The position numbers and the translations under genes are program-made. Below are positions 8,883-18,743 of a stretch of 64,000 nt of DNA, piece by piece (the first letter of the stretch is position 1; each line of letters starts with the position of its first letter). The notes below the pieces were generated by a model that ran no database searches, had not been told where the DNA came from, and saw nothing but the letters and a program-made list of their open reading frames with translations. This DNA is from Natrinema limicola JCM 13563 (GTDB taxonomy: Archaea; Halobacteriota; Halobacteria; Halobacteriales; Natrialbaceae), in the NCBI RefSeq assembly GCF_000337475.1, contig NZ_AOIT01000049.1, positions 62,001 to 126,000 on the forward strand, written 5' to 3'.

Positions 8883-9734
8883 TCAGTCGCTCGCGTCGGA
8901 CGCAATGGCGTCCTCGTCGGGGGGGATAGAGCCGGCCGCTCCCTCTGCGCGGGTGACGATCCGTTCGGCCGCGATAACGCTTCCGACGGCGAGAATAATG
9001 CCCGCGATGACGTCGATCAACCAGTGGATCCCGAGGTACATCGTCGAGAACACGACACAGACCGTCACGAACGACGCGATCTGGAACCACCGTGGGTACT
9101 CCTCGCGCGAGCGCCAGGCGAACAGCATGACGACGACCGCCAGCGACGTGTGCAGCGAGGGGAACACGTTCGTATTCGCCGACACTGCCGCGGTGACCTC
9201 CTGGGTCTGGGGATAAAACGAGTACATCAGTCCGTCGACAGAGGAGAGATGATTGCGCGGCCCATAGACGATAAAGAGCGTATAACAGAGCGAGCCGATC
9301 AGGTAGTTGAACACGTATGCCAGGAGGAGTTCCTTGAGGTAGCGCTGGGAGGGCAACAGGAAATAGAGGATGGGGCCAGTCACCAGCAGGAACGGGAACC
9401 CAAACATGTACATCGCCGAGAAGAACTCGAGCGTAACTGGGCGAGGAACGACGTCTTGGAGGACCGCGACGAACTTCCCTTCGAGAGCGTAGATTTCCGC
9501 GGTGAGATCCCAGTCGAGCGCGCGCGAGATCCGTAGACTATGACCGTGGGTTGCCCGTTTTGCGAGGAAGAACAGCCCCGCAACACCGAGATACGGCGAG
9601 ATATCGGTGAGCCGACGATCGTAGTCAGTTGCCGTCCGTTTCAGGGCGGTTCGGTCGAGACAGATCGCACAGGTCCCGAGCAAGCCGATACAAACGACGA
9701 GTACCGTGAGTAAGACGACGAATCCAAGTGCCAT
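8883..9734 (-). CDS. PAP2-superfamily membrane enzyme, Aur1-like subtype
   Basis: 283 residues from the ATG at 9734, with six or so hydrophobic segments. The phosphatase core is visible as NVFPSLHTS near residue 210 and STMYLGIHWLIDVIAG near residue 250. These correspond to the PSGH and SR-H-D boxes of PAP2 enzymes, with the histidines and Asp kept but the usual Arg replaced (ST instead of SR). That pattern is seen in inositol phosphorylceramide synthase-like members, which transfer polar headgroups rather than simply dephosphorylate lipids. The natural substrate is not readable. The longer in-frame start is rejected because its N-terminus is Arg/Pro-rich and non-hydrophobic. Confidence 0.85.
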   Translation of the reverse strand: MALGFVVLLTVLVVCIGLLGTCAICLDRTALKRTATDYDRRLTDISPYLGVAGLFFLAKRATHGHSLRISRALDWDLTAEIYALEGKFVAVLQDVVPRPVTLEFFSAMYMFGFPFLLVTGPILYFLLPSQRYLKELLLAYVFNYLIGSLCYTLFIVYGPRNHLSSVDGLMYSFYPQTQEVTAAVSANTNVFPSLHTSLAVVVMLFAWRSREEYPRWFQIASFVTVCVVFSTMYLGIHWLIDVIAGIILAVGSVIAAERIVTRAEGAAGSIPPDEDAIASDASD

Positions 9735-10008
9735 CGGTAGGGTCTCCTCTCTCCGTGGGTCGGTGAGCGACCACGGGCCGGTACATGGAGGGTGAAATCG
9801 GTGTCGACCCGGCACACGACCGACACAGCGGTCGATCTGGCCCACGTTCGAGCGATGTTATGGCACACCATACTATCAAATATATATCTAGTGATGTTAT
9901 TTATATCTGTCATATTGAGTGTCGGGAGTTGCGTACAGGTCGACGAAACGATACGACCCACACACAGGAGAGACCGTTCAGGAAGCAGTCCGACCGGCTC
10001 GAGCGCCG
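9735..10008. other. Intergenic region with AT-rich promoter block
   Basis: A gene-free 274-bp stretch between two minus-strand genes. Around 9872-9920 it is strikingly AT-rich (TATATATCT, TTATTTATATCTG), the likely promoter area for the PAP2 gene. No hairpin, repeat or plausible small frame stands out. Confidence 0.4.
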
Positions 10009-10704
10009 TTAGCGCAAGGTCGACAGCGTCTCGCCGGCCTCGCGCGCCGCCTCGAGACATTCCCGTGCGTATCGTGGGTCGTCCGTCGCGGCCGCCTCCG
10101 TAGCGAACTTCTCGAGCGTGCGGACGAGCGCGTCGTGTGCGGCCTCGAGGTCGCCGTCGGCCGGTTGCGGACGCTGGGTCGACACGGGGGAGCGAGACGA
10201 TGCACTCGGTTCGCTCGCACGGTTGTCGGTCGTCCGACTCGAGACATTGGCCTGGGAGGACTCGACATCGGGCTGGGGTGTAGACTGGCGCTCGTCACGA
10301 GATGGCGTTGCGCTCGAGGATTCGTGCTGGCTGTTCGTGTCCGTCTCGGCCGTCGACGCGTCCGACGTAGCTGCGGCCGTCGGCTCGGCCGATGCAGCAG
10401 GGGTGGATTCGTCCGCGGCGGACTGGTCCGACTCAGATCGATCCGTGGACGACTGTTCGGCGGCCGGTTGGGCCTCGAGGTCGGTTCCCTCGACGGCGTC
10501 GGGATTGCCATGGCAGCTAGGACAGAACGTAGTGCCGTCCATCTGGAACAGCGGGTCGCCACAGGTCCCACAGTGAGTGTTGGTCATCGTCGCGCCCTTG
10601 AGTAACAGATCGCTCATTCGCTGGGTGGCCTTGCGCTCTTGTTTGTCGCGTTCGTACTTCTCACGGAGTTTCTCGCGCTCTGCTTCCTTGTCGAAGTCGC
10701 TCAT
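10009..10704 (-). CDS. Sjogren's-syndrome/scleroderma autoantigen 1 (UPF0148) family zinc protein
   Basis: 231 residues. The N-terminus (about 1-70) has a charged helix, MSDFDKEAEREKLREKYE, then LLLKGATMTNTHCGTCGDPLF and FCPSCH, a C4 zinc ribbon typical of this archaeal/eukaryal family. About residues 75-180 are a Ser/Thr/Ala/Glu-rich low-complexity linker, and the last 45 residues form a predicted helical domain (DLEAAHDALVRTLEKFATEA). The molecular role is unknown. The helix-linker-helix layout suggests an adaptor. It is followed on the same strand by nothing closer than the PAP2 gene. Confidence 0.85.
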   Translation of the reverse strand: MSDFDKEAEREKLREKYERDKQERKATQRMSDLLLKGATMTNTHCGTCGDPLFQMDGTTFCPSCHGNPDAVEGTDLEAQPAAEQSSTDRSESDQSAADESTPAASAEPTAAATSDASTAETDTNSQHESSSATPSRDERQSTPQPDVESSQANVSSRTTDNRASEPSASSRSPVSTQRPQPADGDLEAAHDALVRTLEKFATEAAATDDPRYARECLEAAREAGETLSTLR

Positions 10705-10773
10705 GTCCAGCTAGAGGTGTCGGAGCGTCGAAAAAGCTGCGACAGCGAGATTCCATGGCCGTGACGGTGACAC

Positions 10774-11232
10774 TTACGTCTCGAGTGCGGCTTCGACAGC
10801 GTCGACAGCCGCTTCGGGCGTGTCGACAGGCTCGATGTCGACGCCAGCAGCCGAAACGTCGTGGGTCGCAATACCAACGACGGGCCGGTCGTAGATGCCG
10901 GCGAAGCCGAGTTCCGAGAGGGTTCCGACACCGCCAGTGAGCGCGATCACGGCGTCGCCGTTCAAGGGGACGAGCGCGTTTCTGGCGTGACCCAGTCCCG
11001 TGGCGATCGGGATATCGACGTAGTCGTTAGCCTGTGCCCGGCGCTCGCTCGGCAGGATGCCGATCGTCGTTCCGCCCTCGGCTTTCGCGCCACGACAGAC
11101 CGCTTCCATGGTGCCGCCGCGACCGCCACAAACGACCGTGTGGCCGCGGGCGGCAAGTTCGCGACCCACTGCCTCGGCGCGAGCTGCCTGTTCGTCGGTA
11201 ACCTGTCCGCCGCCGATGACGCTGACACGCAT
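10774..11232 (-). CDS. TIGR00725 / LOG-like nucleotide-binding protein
   Basis: 152 residues from the ATG at 11232 ([12 protein letters not shown]). The Rossmann-like fold shows [14 protein letters not shown] near residue 42 and [14 protein letters not shown] near residue 105, matching the PGGxGTxxE signature of the LOG/lysine-decarboxylase-like superfamily with Thr replacing Pro. Relatives bind or cleave nucleotide ribosides; this branch has no established reaction. The gene is divergent from malate dehydrogenase, sharing a 150-bp control region. Confidence 0.85.
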   Translation of the reverse strand: MRVSVIGGGQVTDEQAARAEAVGRELAARGHTVVCGGRGGTMEAVCRGAKAEGGTTIGILPSERRAQANDYVDIPIATGLGHARNALVPLNGDAVIALTGGVGTLSELGFAGIYDRPVVGIATHDVSAAGVDIEPVDTPEAAVDAVEAALET

Positions 11233-11382
11233 AGTCGAACGGGCGCAGGCATCGGCCATGATCGGTTCGGTCTCGAGGAGAAAAGAAGAAACGACAGTCG
11301 TCGAACCGTCATATCGTCAGACTCGTCTGAGGCTGGAATTTCCGACGGATTTAACGTGTGGGATGGGGAAGCATTACGTGGT

Positions 11383-12297
11383 ATGACGAAAGTTAGTGTG
11401 GTCGGCGCGGCCGGCACCGTCGGGGCCGCTGCGGGCTACAACATCGCGCTTCGGGACGTTGCGGACGAACTCGTGTTCGTCGACATTCCGGACAAGGAAG
11501 ACGATACGGTCGGACAGGCTGCCGACGCAAACCACGGCGTAGCCTACGACTCGAACACGACGATCCGACAGGGTGGCTACGAGGACACCGCTGGGTCGGA
11601 CGTCGTCGTTATCACGGCCGGCATCCCGCGCCAGCCGGGCCAGACGCGGATCGATCTGGCGGACACCAACGCACCGATCATGGAGGACATCGGCTCCTCG
11701 CTGGCCGAGTACAACGACGACTTCATTACCGTCACCACGTCGAACCCCGTCGATCTGCTCAATCGGCACCTCTACGAGACGGGCGATCGGGCCCGCGAGC
11801 AGGTGATCGGCTTCGGCGGTCGCCTCGACTCCGCGCGCTTCCGATACGTGATCTCCCAACGCTACGACGCGCCCGTCCAGAACGTCGATGCGACGATCCT
11901 CGGCGAACACGGCGACGCGCAAGTCCCCGTGTTCTCCAAAGTACGGGTCAACGGACAGGACCTCGAGTTCAACGAAGACGAAAAGGAAGAACTGCTCTCC
12001 GAACTCCAGACCTCGGCGATGAACGTCATCGAGAAGAAAGGCGCAACCGAGTGGGGGCCGGCGACCGGCGTCGGCCACATGGTCGAGGCCATCCTCCGCG
12101 ATACGGGCGAAGTAGTGCCCGGCAGTGTCAAACTCGAGGGCGAGTTCGGCCACGAAGACACCGCATTCGGCGTTCCGGTCAAACTCGGCGCTGACGGCGT
12201 CGAGGAAATCGTCGAGTGGGAACTCACCGAGTTCGAGCGTAACCAGCTCGGCGAAGCTGCTGAGAAGCTCTCCGAACAGTACGACAAGATCGCGTAA
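11383..12297 (+). CDS. mdh: Malate dehydrogenase, LDH-like type
   Basis: 304 residues from the ATG at 11383 ([14 protein letters not shown]). The NAD-binding loop [13 protein letters not shown] is at residues 8-20, the substrate loop [10 protein letters not shown] near residue 80 carries the Arg pair typical of malate specificity, and the catalytic His sits in [13 protein letters not shown] near residue 175. The enzyme interconverts malate and oxaloacetate with NAD(H) in the TCA cycle and is a classic halophilic tetramer. An in-frame extension of 174 residues upstream overlaps the divergent gene's promoter and is rejected. Confidence 0.97.
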   Translation: MTKVSVVGAAGTVGAAAGYNIALRDVADELVFVDIPDKEDDTVGQAADANHGVAYDSNTTIRQGGYEDTAGSDVVVITAGIPRQPGQTRIDLADTNAPIMEDIGSSLAEYNDDFITVTTSNPVDLLNRHLYETGDRAREQVIGFGGRLDSARFRYVISQRYDAPVQNVDATILGEHGDAQVPVFSKVRVNGQDLEFNEDEKEELLSELQTSAMNVIEKKGATEWGPATGVGHMVEAILRDTGEVVPGSVKLEGEFGHEDTAFGVPVKLGADGVEEIVEWELTEFERNQLGEAAEKLSEQYDKIA

Positions 12298-12330
12298 TCG
12301 ACGGTCGGCACGGAACAGTTTTGGCTGTCG

Positions 12331-12576
12331 TCAGGGGATCAGCTGCTCGCCGTCGTCGTCGTAGACTGTAATCGCGTCGACGGGACAGGTCCGGGCGGCG
12401 AACTTCGCGTCGAGTTCCGCGTCCTCGGGTACCTCGCGGACGAAAACGCCGTCCTCGACCTCCTCGCTGTCCTCGAGGACGGCCTTGCCCTTCGATTTGT
12501 CCTCCTCGAAGGCATCCCATTCGGCGACACACTGGAACATCCCGATACAGGTGTCCTCGTCGTATTCGATCTTCAT
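12331..12576 (-). CDS. Small ferredoxin with three cluster cysteines
   Basis: 81 residues, very acidic. Cysteines are seen in DTCIGMFQC (near residues 10 and 16) and RTCPVDAI (near residue 64). The usual CxxCxxC is changed: Met stands where the second ligand would be. Three-cysteine ferredoxins of this shape usually hold a [3Fe-4S] cluster or use an extra ligand, and in bacteria often serve P450s or other oxygenases. No obvious redox partner is adjacent. It is convergent with malate dehydrogenase, with 33 bp between stop codons. Confidence 0.88.
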   Translation of the reverse strand: MKIEYDEDTCIGMFQCVAEWDAFEEDKSKGKAVLEDSEEVEDGVFVREVPEDAELDAKFAARTCPVDAITVYDDDGEQLIP

Positions 12577-12674
12577 GGGCAGTGATTAGCGCGGTCGTGG
12601 TAAATCGGTAGCGGTCGTCGGTGGACTCGAGGGAACGCTTTTCCAGTCGGTCACCGAACGAAAAACGAGACGAA

Positions 12675-13883
12675 ATGGTCGCACTCCCCTCTGTTGCCCT
12701 CGTCGGGATCGCCGTTCTCACCTGTCTGTTCATGGCGTGGGTGCTCGGTGCGAACAGTAACTCGCCACCCTTTGCCCCCGCGATCGGTGCAAACGCGATC
12801 TCGACGATGCAGGCGGCGTTCGTCATCGGGCTGCTCGCGGCTGCAGGGGCGCTCATGCAGGGCGGGAGCATCTCCGAGACGATCGGTGCGGACCTCATCG
12901 ACGGCGTGACGATCACGCCGCTGGCGGCCACCGCTGGCCTGCTGACCGCGGCGGGATTCATGGCGATCGGCATTTACACCCGCTACCCGATTCCCGCGGC
13001 GTTCGCGACGACGGGCGCGATGGTCGGCGTCGGGCTCTCGCTTGGCGGCGACCCGGCGATGGCGACCTATCGCCGGCTCGGCACCTTCTGGCTGCTGGTG
13101 CCGATCATGTCCGGCGGACTCGCCTACGCGACGGCGACGGTCCTACGACGCGACGACGTCCCCGAGACGGTCGGCGTCCCGCTGCTGGCCGGCGTCGTCG
13201 GCGCGATCGTCGCCAACGTCCGCCTCGGCGTGATTCCCGATCCGACCGCCGAGCAGGGGACGATCGCAGGGTTCGTCGCCCGGCAGTTCGGCGGCGGCCC
13301 GACACTCGCCGCCGGCGTCGATCTCGGGACCGTCCTCGTGACGATCGCCGTTGGACTGCTCGCGTTCTACTGGGTACAACGGCAGGTCCGCGACTCCGTC
13401 GAAAGCGGGATCCGCTCGTTCCTGCTGGTCCTCGGCGGTATCGTCGCGTTCTCTTCCGGCGGCTCGCAGGTCGGACTCGCGACCGGCCCGCTCGAGAACC
13501 TCTTTCAAACCGAACTCGGGCTCCCGGGATCCCTGTTGCTCGCGATCGGCGCAGCCGGCATCCTCGCCGGTGCCTGGATGGGCGCGCCGCGGCTGTTACA
13601 GGCGACCTCTCGCGAGTACGCCCAGCTCGGCGTGCGGCGGTCGATCGCGGCGCTGGTTCCGGGATTTATCATTGCCCAGCTGGCGATCGCACTCGGCATC
13701 CCGATCTCACTCAACAACATCATTCTCTCGGGCGTTATCGGTGGCGGACTGGCCGGCGGCTCAGCCGGGGTTTCGCGACGCAAGGTCGGCGTCACGATCA
13801 CATTCTGGCTACTGACACTCGGCAGTTCAGTTGTCGTCGGATACGGCCTGTATCGACTGTTCGCAACGGTGATCGGCGGCTGA
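12675..13883 (+). CDS. PiT-family inorganic phosphate permease
   Basis: 402 residues with ten or more hydrophobic segments. The PiT signature appears twice: VLGANSNSPPFAPAIGANAIST near residue 17 and, in the second half, the GAWMGAPRLLQATSREYAQL region with SLNNIILSGVIGGG. These carriers bring in phosphate with a cation. The ATG at 12675 gives a hydrophobic N-terminus directly, so the upstream extension is rejected. The next gene, convergent with a 12-bp gap, is a UspA protein; a PiT-UspA pairing is common in haloarchaea. Confidence 0.93.
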   Translation: MVALPSVALVGIAVLTCLFMAWVLGANSNSPPFAPAIGANAISTMQAAFVIGLLAAAGALMQGGSISETIGADLIDGVTITPLAATAGLLTAAGFMAIGIYTRYPIPAAFATTGAMVGVGLSLGGDPAMATYRRLGTFWLLVPIMSGGLAYATATVLRRDDVPETVGVPLLAGVVGAIVANVRLGVIPDPTAEQGTIAGFVARQFGGGPTLAAGVDLGTVLVTIAVGLLAFYWVQRQVRDSVESGIRSFLLVLGGIVAFSSGGSQVGLATGPLENLFQTELGLPGSLLLAIGAAGILAGAWMGAPRLLQATSREYAQLGVRRSIAALVPGFIIAQLAIALGIPISLNNIILSGVIGGGLAGGSAGVSRRKVGVTITFWLLTLGSSVVVGYGLYRLFATVIGG

Positions 13884-13894
13884 TGCATTCGAAC

Positions 13895-14329
13895 TCACTC
13901 GAGGATCGTCACCGGCTGCGTGGTCCGTTCGACGACCGTTGTGGCGATATCCCGACCGAGAAATCGCCTAATGAACCAGTTCGATCGGGTTCTGTCGCCG
14001 GCCATCACGACGTGATCGATCCCCGCCTCCGACGCGTATCGGGGAATGACGGTGCCGGGTCGACCCTCGGCAAGTGCGATCCGGACGCGATCCCCTGTGT
14101 CAGGGCCGGCACCCGACTCGAGCAATTCCGCGGCGCTGGCTCGTGCCTGTGTCGTTCGCTCCTCGCGTCGCTCCAAGATCCCTCCCTCACTGAGCGGCGC
14201 GTCAAGCGGTGTCACGACCGCCAAGAGCGTGATCTCGGCGTCGGGGAACGTCTCGAGGCCGTAGGAAAGCGCTTCGTCCTCGTGTGGTCGGCCGAGCGTG
14301 GGAACGAGGACGTGGTCGGGATCGGCCAT
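13895..14329 (-). CDS. UspA-family universal stress protein
   Basis: 144 residues from the ATG at 14329 (MADPDHVLVPTLGRP). A single Usp domain with the nucleotide-contact region MAGDRTRSNWFIRRFLGRDIATTV near residues 108-131, a variant of the G2xG9GS/T motif. It may bind ATP and modulate the neighbouring phosphate permease, but this is inference from pairing. A longer in-frame reading to 14464 has an unusual Pro/Gly/Arg N-terminus and crosses the region shared with the next gene's promoter; I reject it. Confidence 0.88.
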   Translation of the reverse strand: MADPDHVLVPTLGRPHEDEALSYGLETFPDAEITLLAVVTPLDAPLSEGGILERREERTTQARASAAELLESGAGPDTGDRVRIALAEGRPGTVIPRYASEAGIDHVVMAGDRTRSNWFIRRFLGRDIATTVVERTTQPVTILE

Positions 14330-14497
14330 AGGACGGTCTTCGGGTGCCGACCCCATCGGTCTATCGCCGTCGACCCCGCTCTCGCCCCAGGGCGGGTCGC
14401 GGATGCATCGATACCCAACTGGACAATCAGTCACCGATCCGAATATAAAAGGGAATTCTGACAAACGCTTTTCATCAGTGGCGGCGGAGGGACAATC

Positions 14498-14926
14498 ATG
14501 GGTACCGAAACAGGGATGTCGTCATCGGCACGATCACTCACGATCAGCGACCTGACACGAGCGGGGGTAGTCGCGCTTGCAGTGTCGTTGGGCATCAACT
14601 TGCTCATCGTGTTCGTGGCCAACGCCGGCGGTATCGCACCACAACTGGAAGCACTGAATTACGGACCAGTAACGTTCTTTACAACTCTCGGCGTCATCGG
14701 TGCGACCGTCACCTACGGGGTTCTCGCGCGATTCAGTTCCAGCCCTGATCGGCTGTTTCTCATCGTCGCAGCGATCGTCCTCGTGCTCTCGCTCGTACCG
14801 GACTTCACGGTTATCCCCAATCAACCCGGTGGGAGCCTCTTCGCCGGCGCGATCCTTGGGCTGATGCATGTCACGACAGCAGTCATTTGTGTGGGTGTCC
14901 TGACCGACCGCAGTGCCGGCCAGTGA
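14498..14926 (+). CDS. DUF6069-like four-helix membrane protein
   Basis: 142 residues (136 if the ATG at 14516 is used). Four hydrophobic segments: about residues 25-45, 54-75, 85-105 and 112-132, with short polar loops. The pattern and length recall DUF6069, a family of small actinobacterial and haloarchaeal membrane proteins without known function. A TATA-like AATATAAAAGG at 14441-14451 precedes it by about 50 bp, and could also serve the divergent UspA gene. Confidence 0.75.
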   Translation: MGTETGMSSSARSLTISDLTRAGVVALAVSLGINLLIVFVANAGGIAPQLEALNYGPVTFFTTLGVIGATVTYGVLARFSSSPDRLFLIVAAIVLVLSLVPDFTVIPNQPGGSLFAGAILGLMHVTTAVICVGVLTDRSAGQ

Positions 14927-15019
14927 GCTAATATAGCACACTCGAGAACACATAGCATCCCCGACCGTCGGAGTCCGAAAGACGATACTTTAAACCGCAA
15001 ACGGGGCCAAGCACGGATA

Positions 15020-17383
15020 ATGAATCTCGAGGAGCTGTCGGGGCTCCCACCCGGTGCCATCGATCACTTCAAGCGCGAGGGCATCGAGGAGCTCTACCCG
15101 CCACAAGCCGAGGCGGTCGATGCCGGCGCGACCGAGGGCGAAAACCTCGTCGCGGCCGTCCCCACCGCCAGCGGGAAGACGATGATCGCCGCCCTCTCGA
15201 TGCTGTCGGCGATCGAACGCGGCGGGAAAGCACTGTACATCGTCCCGCTGCGAGCGCTCGCCAGCGAGAAGAAGGCCGAGTTCGAGGCCTACGAAGGGGT
15301 CGGCGTCACGGTTGGGGTCACGACCGGCAACTACGAGTCGACCAGCGACTGGCTCGCGACGAAAGACATCGTCGTCGCCACCAGCGAGAAAGTCGACTCA
15401 CTGGTCCGCAACGGTGCGGAGTGGCTCTCCGATCTCACCTGCGTCGTGTCCGACGAGGTCCACCTCATCGACGACCGGAATCGGGGGCCGACGCTCGAGG
15501 TGACGCTGGCGAAACTCCGCCAGCTCAACCCTGGACTGCAGACCGTCGCGCTCTCGGCAACGGTCGGCAACGCCGACGAAATCGCCGATTGGCTCGACGC
15601 CGAACTGGTCGACACCGACTGGCGACCGATCGACCTGCAGATGGGTGTCCACTACGGGAACGCGTTGAACTTCGACGACGGCTCGACGCGCGAGGTGCCC
15701 GTCGAAGGATCGGAAAAGCAGGAGGCCGCGCTCGTCCGCGATATCCTCGAAGAGGGCGGCTCCTCGCTCGTGTTCGTCAACTCCAGACGAAACGCAGAAG
15801 CCGCCGCGAAACGGTTGGGTGGCGTCTCGAGGAACGAACTGACCGCCGAAGAAGAGGCGAAACTCGCAGAACTGGCCGCCGACATCCGCGACGACAGCGA
15901 CACCGAGACGAGCAGGGACTTAGCCGACTGCGTCGAACGGGGTGCGGCGTTTCACCACGCCGGCCTCTCGAGCACCCAGCGGAGCCTCGTCGAGGACGCG
16001 TTCCGCGATCGCCTGTTGAAGGTAATCTCGGCGACGCCGACGCTGGCCGCCGGTGTCAACACGCCTGCGCGGCGGGTGATCGTCCGCGACTGGCGACGCT
16101 TCGACCCCAGTGCCGGTGGAATGGCACCCTTAGACGTCCTCGAGGTCCACCAGATGATGGGCCGGGCCGGCCGACCGGGGCTCGACCCCTACGGTGAGGC
16201 CGTCCTGCTGGCCAAAAACCACGACGAGAGCCAGGAGCTGTTCGACCGCTATATCTGGGCCGATCCCGAGCCGGTGCGCTCGAAACTGGCGGCCGAGCCC
16301 GCCCTGCGGACCCACGTACTCGCGACCATCGCATCGGGCTTTGCCCGCACCCGCGAGGGCCTGCTCGAGTTCCTGGAGGCCACCCTCTATGCCAGCCAGT
16401 CGACCGAGCCCGGCCGCCTCGAGACGGTGACCGACACCGTCTTGGAGTATCTCGAGTCGAACGACTTCATCGAACGCGACAGCGGCGGCAGTGACGACAG
16501 CGAGGACGCGGGCGGCGAGGCGTTCACCTCGGCTGCCGATCTCGCCGACGATGGCAACGGTAAGGAGACGCTCGAGGCCACCAGCCTCGGCCATACTGTC
16601 TCGCGGCTCTATCTCGATCCGATGAGCGCAGCAGAGATCGTCCACGGACTCGAGCGTGCAGACGACCGGCCGACCGCGCTGGGACTGTACCAACTCGTCT
16701 CACGCACGCCCGACATGTACGAACTCTATCTGCGCTCGGGCGAAGACGAGAAATTCGGCGAACTCTTCTACGAGCGAGAGCCCGAACTGCTGGGCGATAC
16801 GCCAAGCGAGTTCGAGGAGGACCGCTTCGAGGACTGGCTGGCCGCGCTCAAGACCGGCAAGCTGCTCGAGGACTGGGCCGACGAAACGGACGAGGAACGG
16901 CTGACCGACCGGTACAAGATCGGACCGGGCGATCTGCGGGGGAAAGTCGACACCGCCGAGTGGCTGCTGGGCGCGGCCGAGTCGCTGGCCGCCGAGATCG
17001 ACAGCGAGTGGACCGTCGCGGTCCGCGAAGCCCGTGCACGCGTCGAACACGGCGTCAGTGAAGCCCTACTGGAACTCGTCTCGGTCGGCGGTGTGGGCCG
17101 CAAGCGCGCTCGCCGGCTCTACGAGGCAGGAATCGAGGAGCCAGCAGACCTACGAACGGCCGACAAAAGCGTCGTTCTCGGTGCCCTTAAAGGAAAGAAG
17201 ACAGCCGAGACCATCCTCGAGAACGCCGGCCGCAAGGACCCCTCGATGGACGGCGTCGAGCCGGACTCGGCGGGGTCGGCCGACGGCGGCGTGACAGCTA
17301 CCTCGAGCGGCGGTGACGGGACCGACGACGCGACAGCAACAAACGGAGCAGACGACAGTCAGTCGAGCCTGGGTGATTTCTAA
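15020..17383 (+). CDS. hel308: Hel308 (Ski2-like) DNA helicase
   Basis: 787 residues. SF2 motifs: Q-type [11 protein letters not shown], Walker [11 protein letters not shown], motif Ib [17 protein letters not shown] box, [14 protein letters not shown], and motif [20 protein letters not shown]. The winged helix and ratchet region follow (about 420-650), then a helix-hairpin-helix near residue 690 ([20 protein letters not shown]). The last 45 residues are a Ser/Gly/Asp-rich tail ending QSSLGDF; such tails often hold a PCNA-binding or similar docking peptide, which the QSSLGDF end loosely resembles. It unwinds lagging-strand structures at forks. Its stop overlaps the start of cgi121 by one base. 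Confidence 0.96.
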   Translation: MNLEELSGLPPGAIDHFKREGIEELYPPQAEAVDAGATEGENLVAAVPTASGKTMIAALSMLSAIERGGKALYIVPLRALASEKKAEFEAYEGVGVTVGVTTGNYESTSDWLATKDIVVATSEKVDSLVRNGAEWLSDLTCVVSDEVHLIDDRNRGPTLEVTLAKLRQLNPGLQTVALSATVGNADEIADWLDAELVDTDWRPIDLQMGVHYGNALNFDDGSTREVPVEGSEKQEAALVRDILEEGGSSLVFVNSRRNAEAAAKRLGGVSRNELTAEEEAKLAELAADIRDDSDTETSRDLADCVERGAAFHHAGLSSTQRSLVEDAFRDRLLKVISATPTLAAGVNTPARRVIVRDWRRFDPSAGGMAPLDVLEVHQMMGRAGRPGLDPYGEAVLLAKNHDESQELFDRYIWADPEPVRSKLAAEPALRTHVLATIASGFARTREGLLEFLEATLYASQSTEPGRLETVTDTVLEYLESNDFIERDSGGSDDSEDAGGEAFTSAADLADDGNGKETLEATSLGHTVSRLYLDPMSAAEIVHGLERADDRPTALGLYQLVSRTPDMYELYLRSGEDEKFGELFYEREPELLGDTPSEFEEDRFEDWLAALKTGKLLEDWADETDEERLTDRYKIGPGDLRGKVDTAEWLLGAAESLAAEIDSEWTVAVREARARVEHGVSEALLELVSVGGVGRKRARRLYEAGIEEPADLRTADKSVVLGALKGKKTAETILENAGRKDPSMDGVEPDSAGSADGGVTATSSGGDGTDDATATNGADDSQSSLGDF

Positions 17384-17889
17384 TGCAGCTTATCGAATGC
17401 CGACTCGAGATCGACGAGATCGACTCGTTCGTCGCCGACCTCGGTGACCTCGGCGACCGACACAGCGTGACGATCCAGGCGTTCGACGCCCGCTACGTCG
17501 CCGATCGCCGCCACCTCGAGCGAGCCGTCGAATTCGCGGATCGCGCGATCGACCGCGGTGAAAACGTCGCCCGTGACCGCGCCGTCGAAATCCTGCTGTA
17601 CGCCGCCGGTCGCCGACAGATCGATCGTGCGCTCGCGATGGGTGTCGACGCCGGCGAGACTCGAGCAGTGGTGCTCGTCGACGGCGATTCAGACGAGGAC
17701 GAGACGGCAGCGCTCGAGGCAGTCGAAGCGCTGGATGCGTTCGTCGACCGCGAACCGACACTCGAGACACAAGACATCGAAACGCTGTGTGACTTTTTCG
17801 ACGTTCCTGACGCCGAACGTGAGGCCACCGACGCATCGCTTTCGGCGCTGGTTCGCGAGCGGGTGGCGCTGCTCGAGGTCGAAAAGTAG
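17383..17889 (+). CDS. cgi121: KEOPS complex subunit Cgi121
   Basis: 168 residues. The sequence HSVTIQAFDARYVADRRHLERAVEFADRAIDRG and ARDRAVEILLYAAGRRQIDRALAMGV matches the Cgi121/TPRKB family. KEOPS makes t6A37 in tRNAs reading ANN codons; Cgi121 recruits the tRNA 3' CCA end and stimulates Bud32. The TAATG overlap with hel308 means the two are co-transcribed; this pairing is recurrent in haloarchaea. Residues 106-168 are an acidic C-terminal extension. Confidence 0.9.
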   Translation: MQLIECRLEIDEIDSFVADLGDLGDRHSVTIQAFDARYVADRRHLERAVEFADRAIDRGENVARDRAVEILLYAAGRRQIDRALAMGVDAGETRAVVLVDGDSDEDETAALEAVEALDAFVDREPTLETQDIETLCDFFDVPDAEREATDASLSALVRERVALLEVEK

Positions 17890-17966
17890 GCTCGCGGCGA
17901 CGACCAAGATCGGACCGCGACGAGGATGGTCAATCGCGATGGCGCTCGGGTTCCACCGCTGTACCG

Positions 17967-18743
17967 TCAGTCGTCTGCGCTTCGCTCGAGCCGGCCTTCC
18001 CGTGCTTCCCGAAGGCCATCACAAATACCACCCTGACTCGACATGTTGACCTGTGCGAGCCGACCGCGTCGGTGGACGAGCTCGAACGAGTCGGGGTCGA
18101 TCGGGTCGCCCTCTGGCGTTCGAAAGAGGTGGTCGTCCGGCGCCGAGACGAGGCCGATTTCGCGGGCCTTCTCGAGGTAGCGCTCGAGCGGCGCTGCCGG
18201 AACGGTGACGGCAAACGAACGGTCGCGGACGTAGACGGCGGCGGATTCGGCTTCGTCGGTCAGTTCGAGATTTCGCAGTCGAACGTCGACGATCGCCTCA
18301 GCGTCGAATCCGGCCTCGAGCAGCGCTTTGACCGCGTCGTACTGGCGAGCAACGCGGGCCTTGTCGTCGAGTTCGGCACGGACTGCCGCGACGTCGCCGT
18401 CGGCGTCCGGAAACGCTTCGGCAAACGAGAGGTCCTCGTTGACGCCGCGGTTGATCTCCGTCTCGTGCATGTGCTCGGAGAGCGTGATCCGGGCCTCCTC
18501 GACTGCCGGCAGCGATTCGATCTCGTCGCGGGCGTCGACGGCCATCATCCACGCGAAAGCCGGCGAACACCACGCGGTTGGGAGCGTGAGGTCGACGCCG
18601 ACGTGGCCACCGTCGATCTCGATCGCGTCGACGTACTCGAGCGCGACGATCGAGCGGTCGAGTTCCGGATCGGTGACCCGGTCGAGTCGGTCGCGGACGG
18701 TCGCTCGCGTGGGAGCGGAGCCGTCGGATGGCTGCGTGCTCAT
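17967..18743 (-). CDS. MIP18/DUF59-domain metal-sulfur assembly protein
   Basis: 258 residues from the ATG at 18743. Residues 15-95 are a MIP18 (DUF59) domain: VRDRLDRVTDPELDRSIVALEYVDAIEI, with the conserved Cys in LPTAWCSPAFAWMMAVDARDEI. About residues 95-258 form a longer C-terminal region with two more Cys, unlike the 100-residue housekeeping MIP18 proteins. Such two-part proteins occur next to bacterial binuclear-iron monooxygenase clusters. The start codon overlaps the upstream amidohydrolase stop by one base (ATGA), so they are one operon. Function in iron insertion is inference. Confidence 0.85.
   Translation of the reverse strand: MSTQPSDGSAPTRATVRDRLDRVTDPELDRSIVALEYVDAIEIDGGHVGVDLTLPTAWCSPAFAWMMAVDARDEIESLPAVEEARITLSEHMHETEINRGVNEDLSFAEAFPDADGDVAAVRAELDDKARVARQYDAVKALLEAGFDAEAIVDVRLRNLELTDEAESAAVYVRDRSFAVTVPAAPLERYLEKAREIGLVSAPDDHLFRTPEGDPIDPDSFELVHRRGRLAQVNMSSQGGICDGLREAREGRLERSADD

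Noticed and set aside
10861-11382. Long N-terminal extension of malate dehydrogenase
   Set aside because: Overlaps the opposite-strand LOG-like gene and its promoter; homologues start at MTKVSVVG.
14380-14446. A stretch resembling the second half of the palindromic repeat (GGGCGGGTCGCGGATGCA and later CAATCAGTCACC)
   Set aside because: Only short blocks match and there is no inverted partner arm; too degenerate to call a sixth copy.
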